From Flavobacterium sp. ZT3R18 (GTDB taxonomy: Bacteria; Bacteroidota; Bacteroidia; Flavobacteriales; Flavobacteriaceae): a stretch of 64,000 nt of DNA. The translations under genes were made by a program, and so were the position numbers. The stretch lies in the NCBI RefSeq assembly GCF_007097385.1, contig NZ_VJZS01000001.1, positions 248,001 through 312,000 of the forward strand, read 5' to 3'. Below, one piece after another: positions 60,705-64,000 of this stretch; positions within the stretch are counted from its first letter, which is position 1; each line of letters starts with the position of its first letter. The notes under the pieces were generated by a model. The model worked only from the letters and a program-made list of their open reading frames with translations. It was not told the DNA's origin and did no database searches.

Positions 60705-61577
60705 TTAAGCGTTCGCCGTCACTGCTTCTTTGTCGATTTTTCCAATCAAACCAGCTAATACTTTTCCAGGACCCACTTCCGTAAATAAAGTAGCTCCATC
60801 GGCAATCATTTGTTGAACCGATTGTGTCCAACGTACCGGAGCGGTCAATTGTATAATTAAGTTTTTCTTGATTTCATTGGCATCCGAAACCGCCGAAGCC
60901 GTTACATTTTGATACACTGGGCAAATAGGAGTAGAGAACGTAGTTGCTTCAATAGCAGCTGCTAGTTCTTCTCTTGCAGGTTCCATCATTGGCGAGTGAA
61001 AAGCTCCACCAACAGGTAATAATAATGCACGTTTTGCACCAGCGGCTTTCATCGCTTCGCAGGCTTTTTCTACTGCTGTGGTTTCTCCGGAGATTACCAA
61101 TTGTCCTGGGCAGTTATAATTGGCAGCCACCACAACTCCGTCAATAGAGGCACAAACGTCTTCTACGATATTGTCTGCCAATCCTAAAACGGCAGCCATT
61201 GTTGAAGGCTTGATTTCACAGGCTTTTTGCATCGCCAAGGCACGTTGAGAAACTAATTTTAATCCGTCTTCAAAAGATAAAGCGCCATTGGCTACCAATG
61301 CCGAAAATTCTCCTAAAGAGTGACCTGCCACCATTTCTGGTTTGAAATCTTCCAACGTTTTAGCCAAAATAACCGAATGTAAAAAAACGGCTGGTTGGGT
61401 AACTTTAGTTTCTTTCAATTCCTCTGCGGTACCTTCAAACATGATATCGGTAATGCGGAAACCTAGAATTTCATTCGCTTTTTCGAATAATTCCTTTGCT
61501 AATGGAGAGTTTTCATATAAGTCTTTGCCCATTCCTGTGAATTGTGCGCCTTGACCTGGAAATACGTATGCCTTCAT
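60705..61577 (-). CDS. fabD: Malonyl-CoA:ACP transacylase
   Basis: A 290-residue cytosolic enzyme of fatty-acid synthesis. FPGQGAQ (6-12), GHSLGE with the acyl Ser about residue 87, and the His-bearing PVGGAFHSPMM (about 190-200) and QLTAPVRWTQSV are intact. It loads malonyl onto ACP. It stands alone away from other fab genes. Confidence 0.95.
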   Translation of the reverse strand: MKAYVFPGQGAQFTGMGKDLYENSPLAKELFEKANEILGFRITDIMFEGTAEELKETKVTQPAVFLHSVILAKTLEDFKPEMVAGHSLGEFSALVANGALSFEDGLKLVSQRALAMQKACEIKPSTMAAVLGLADNIVEDVCASIDGVVVAANYNCPGQLVISGETTAVEKACEAMKAAGAKRALLLPVGGAFHSPMMEPAREELAAAIEATTFSTPICPVYQNVTASAVSDANEIKKNLIIQLTAPVRWTQSVQQMIADGATLFTEVGPGKVLAGLIGKIDKEAVTANA

Positions 61578-61756
61578 GTTCTTTTTTTGTTTAAAGTTTA
61601 AAGTTGCTCTAAAATGAGCGAAGTTTAATAAAGTGCAAAAATAGTGTTTTTTGAGATAATGGTGTTTTAAACTTTGTTTTCTTCGAATATGATATCTGAA
61701 TACGATGCGGTTTTACTATTTTTACTCAAGGGTTGTTACTAATAAAATTAAAAAAA

Positions 61757-62317
61757 ATGAAGACCGAAAAAGAAAAAATGCTGTTGGGCGAAATCTATTT
61801 TAGCAATGACAAACAGCTTACAGAAGAACGTACCAGAGCAAAAAAACTATTGCATAAATTGAATGTTACCGAATATTTGATGAACGGGAAATCGCGAGCA
61901 ATTCTGCGGGAGTTAATGCCTAATTCTCATAAACGATTGTATATCGAACCGCCGTTTCATTGTGATTATGGGTACAATATCCATTCGGGGGAGAATGTGT
62001 ATTTCAATGTCAATTGTGTGGTTTTAGACACGATGAAAGTGACTATTGGAAACAATGTTTTCTTTGCGCCCGGTGTACATATTTACACAGCAACCCACCC
62101 GCTCGATGCTATAGAAAGAAGAACTGTTGAAAGTTCAAAGCCCGTATTTATTGGCGATGATTGTTGGATAGGAGGGAATTCTGTAATTTGTCCCGGAGTC
62201 GCTATTGGTGCCGGTTGTGTAATTGGTGCCGGATCTGTCGTAACCAAAGATATTCCCGAAAACTCTTTAGCAGTTGGGAATCCTGCTAAAGTGATTCGGA
62301 AATTAAATGTGGGCTAA
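61757..62317 (+). CDS. Sugar O-acetyltransferase (maltose/galactoside type)
   Basis: A 186-residue hexapeptide-repeat enzyme. N-terminal KEKMLLGEIYFSNDKQLTEERTRAKKLLHKLN (Mac domain), IEPPFHCDYGYNIHSGENVYFN, then left-handed beta-helix repeats with the catalytic HIYTATHPLDAIERRT and the VIGAGSVVTKDIPENSLAVGNPAKVIR end. It acetylates a sugar from acetyl-CoA. The frame also opens from TTG at 61733, but ATG at 61757 aligns with the family. Confidence 0.93.
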   Translation: MKTEKEKMLLGEIYFSNDKQLTEERTRAKKLLHKLNVTEYLMNGKSRAILRELMPNSHKRLYIEPPFHCDYGYNIHSGENVYFNVNCVVLDTMKVTIGNNVFFAPGVHIYTATHPLDAIERRTVESSKPVFIGDDCWIGGNSVICPGVAIGAGCVIGAGSVVTKDIPENSLAVGNPAKVIRKLNVG

Positions 62318-62466
62318 TCTTTTTTAGTAAGTTTGTGGAAGGTTAGTGTTTTTACTTGTCTATACTGTAGGTTGTTGTCTGTGTAGAACTTCTCAATTGG
62401 GAATGCTTTGCTTTCGCAAAAGAGTTGCCAACTAAAGGAATATATTTTAGAACAAAAGAATAATTA

Positions 62467-63492
62467 GTGATTATGGGGGATAAAACAAATAGTTTGACAA
62501 TTACAGAAACTGATTTACTCCATGAGTTGTCACAACTGATTGAGCAAAGCAAAAATCAAGTAGCTGTTCAAGCGAATAGTGCAGTTACTGTTTTGTTTTG
62601 GCAAGTTGGTAATCGCATCAATCAAAATATCCTACAAAACAAGCGTGCTGAATACGGAAAACAAATTGTGCCGACAGTGTCGGCACAATTGGAAAAGAAA
62701 TATGGTAGAAATTTCACGGAGAAAAATGTGAGGCGGATGCTCCGTTTTGCCGAACAATTTGCCGATTTTCAAATCGTCGTTACCTTGTCACGACAATTGT
62801 CTTGGTCACATTTTGTGGAATTATTGCCATTAAAAACGATTGAATCAAAACTGTTTTATGCACAAAATGCGTCAAATAATTTATTTGGAATCAGAGAATT
62901 AAGACGGCAAATTGCTTTGAAAGGGTATAAAAGAGCCAGTATTGCTGATGCGCAAATTGTTGAATCAACACAAATTCCATTCAATACCTTCAAAGATCCT
63001 TATATTTTAGATTTATTGGGTTTGCAAAACACCTATTTGGAAAAGGATTTAGAAGATGCCATACTTCGCGAGTTAGAAACTTTTATACTTGAACTCGGCA
63101 AAGGTTTTGCATTTGTAGAACGTCAAAAACGAATGATTATTGACGGTGAAGATTTCTATTTGGATCTGCTTTTTTACCATCGAAAGTTGAAAAGATTAGT
63201 AGCTGTTGAATTGAAATTGGGAAGATTTCAAGCCAAACACAAAGGGCAAATGGAGTTGTACCTCAAATGGTTAGATAAATACGAAAAGCAAGAAGGGGAA
63301 AATACACCCATCGGGTTAATACTTTGTGCCGAAAGTAGTAGGGAACAAATAGAATTGCTGGAAATGCACAGAGACGGAATAGTGGTTGCCGAATATTGGA
63401 CAGACTTACCGCCGAAAAAACAGTTTGAAGAAAAAATCCACTTACTTTTGGCAGAAGCCAAAGAAAGAATAGAAAGAAAAAAGTTGTTGTAA
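62467..63492 (+). CDS. YhcG-type (DUF1016) PDDEXK nuclease
   Basis: A 341-residue protein. The N-terminal DUF1016_N helical part (LSQLIEQSKNQVAVQANSAVTVLFWQVGNRI ... AEYGKQIVPTVSAQLEKKYGRNFTEKNVRRML) precedes the nuclease domain with DFYLDLLFYHRKLKRLVAVELKLGRF (about 225-250; D...ELK active site). Such proteins are linked to DNA processing and restriction-modification-associated defence, but no methyltransferase or other partner flanks it. A GTG at 62467 and an ATG at 62473 compete as start. Confidence 0.88.
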   Translation: MIMGDKTNSLTITETDLLHELSQLIEQSKNQVAVQANSAVTVLFWQVGNRINQNILQNKRAEYGKQIVPTVSAQLEKKYGRNFTEKNVRRMLRFAEQFADFQIVVTLSRQLSWSHFVELLPLKTIESKLFYAQNASNNLFGIRELRRQIALKGYKRASIADAQIVESTQIPFNTFKDPYILDLLGLQNTYLEKDLEDAILRELETFILELGKGFAFVERQKRMIIDGEDFYLDLLFYHRKLKRLVAVELKLGRFQAKHKGQMELYLKWLDKYEKQEGENTPIGLILCAESSREQIELLEMHRDGIVVAEYWTDLPPKKQFEEKIHLLLAEAKERIERKKLL

Positions 63493-63664
63493 TACCGTTG
63501 TATATTTCAAATTAGTCAAATAATCCCGAAGCTTAGGAAGGATTAAATAAAGGATACAACGGCATTATACTAGAAGCTTTCGACAATATTGTAATTATTA
63601 ATGGTGTATGATTTTAAAAGACTCAGAACATAGAAAATTAGAAGCTTAGTCTCTTTTATTTTAA

Positions 63665-64000
63665 TTACTGCGCCATTGGAATTTCCATCAATAAGAATTC
63701 GGCATCTGTATTGGCTTTGATATCCAAAGTAGCAGCATCCCAAATTCCAAAGCCATCACGGGTTTCCAATTCCTGTCCATTGATGGTCACAGTGCCAGAA
63801 AGGATAAAAGCATAAACACCATTGCTTTCTTTTTTTAATTCATAAGTTGTCTCGGTGTCTTTGTCAAATTTACCCAAATGAAACCAGGCATCCTGATGAA
63901 TCCATACTCCGGCATCTTCTGCATTTGGAGAAAGAATTTGTTGTAGCTTATTGTTTCTGTCTTCAGGATTTAATGTGATTTGTTGGTAACGGGGCCCTAC
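63665..64000 (-). CDS. Pirin-family protein (5' end beyond window)
   Basis: The C-terminal 111 residues of a pirin-like bicupin: a sequence ending in GPRYQQITLNPEDRNNK ... VWIHQDAWFHLGKFDKDTE, GVYAFILSGTVTINGQELETRDGFGIWDAATLDIKANTDAEFLLMEIPMAQ. The second cupin of the YhhW/quercetinase-like type is present; the N-terminal metal-binding cupin lies outside. The frame runs open to the right edge of the window. Confidence 0.88.
   Translation of the reverse strand, partial: VGPRYQQITLNPEDRNNKLQQILSPNAEDAGVWIHQDAWFHLGKFDKDTETTYELKKESNGVYAFILSGTVTINGQELETRDGFGIWDAATLDIKANTDAEFLLMEIPMAQ

Overview
The window reads as chromosome of a Flavobacterium-like member of the Bacteroidota. It is AT-rich. Promoter-like sites follow the Bacteroidota pattern (TTG, a 17-20 bp spacer, then TAnnTTTG) and Shine-Dalgarno sequences are largely absent. 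There is a TonB-dependent receptor, a secreted metalloprotease with a type IX secretion (T9SS) sorting tail, and several family-typical genes (FolK-deoxynucleoside kinase fusion, DUF1573, GH3-like, DUF2797). This placement is inference from gene content and style, not from an rRNA gene; there is none here.

Layout. 1-2600: CBS-domain protein (cut by the window edge), pdxJ, an alpha/beta hydrolase and a small membrane protein. 2669-10003: a plus-strand copper-handling locus with a Cys/His-rich exported protein, an HMA/DUF3347 protein, a periplasmic multicopper oxidase carrying an extra C-terminal outer-membrane-like domain, an HMA-AraC regulator, a small HMBD protein and a CopA-type P1B ATPase. 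10004-15400: an accessory, repeat-rich stretch with a HEPN-like orphan, DUF4386, DUF2461 and an exported unknown, plus a decayed second copy of the copA 3' end. 15407-18637: the large T9SS metalloprotease. 19241-26176: small accessory genes (two DUF3667 paralogues, a GNAT enzyme, two possible small exported/membrane proteins, a methyltransferase, a MOSC protein, a TonB-C-like protein, a TPR protein) mixed with several families of dispersed palindromic repeats.

26177-31470: tig-clpP-clpX, then three VOC proteins and one SRPBCC protein. 31744-34344: GH3-like and DUF2797. 34438-41434: a trehalose-type utilisation locus: a divergent LacI regulator, two perfect operator palindromes, a TonB receptor, an MFS transporter and a GH37 trehalase whose N-terminus resembles the calcium-binding segment of fungal neutral trehalases. 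41507-51333: housekeeping and envelope genes (AsmA-like, sppA, folK-dNK, a TrmH-type methyltransferase, DUF1573, mutS). 51821-51994: tRNA-Gly and tRNA-Leu. 52137-59980: TPR lipoprotein, DUF1508, Ala-rich lipoprotein, KDO transferase, DegT aminotransferase, galE and a GlpQ-like phosphodiesterase. 60110-64000: a toxin-antitoxin-like pair with a truncated toxin, fabD, a sugar acetyltransferase, an orphan YhcG-type nuclease and a pirin (cut by the window edge).

No CRISPR array, rRNA, intact insertion sequence or prophage was seen. The most unusual features are the trehalose locus with its fungal-like trehalase, the oxidase fused to a barrel-like domain, the duplicated copA tail next to a palindromic repeat pair, and the HEPN-like orphan.
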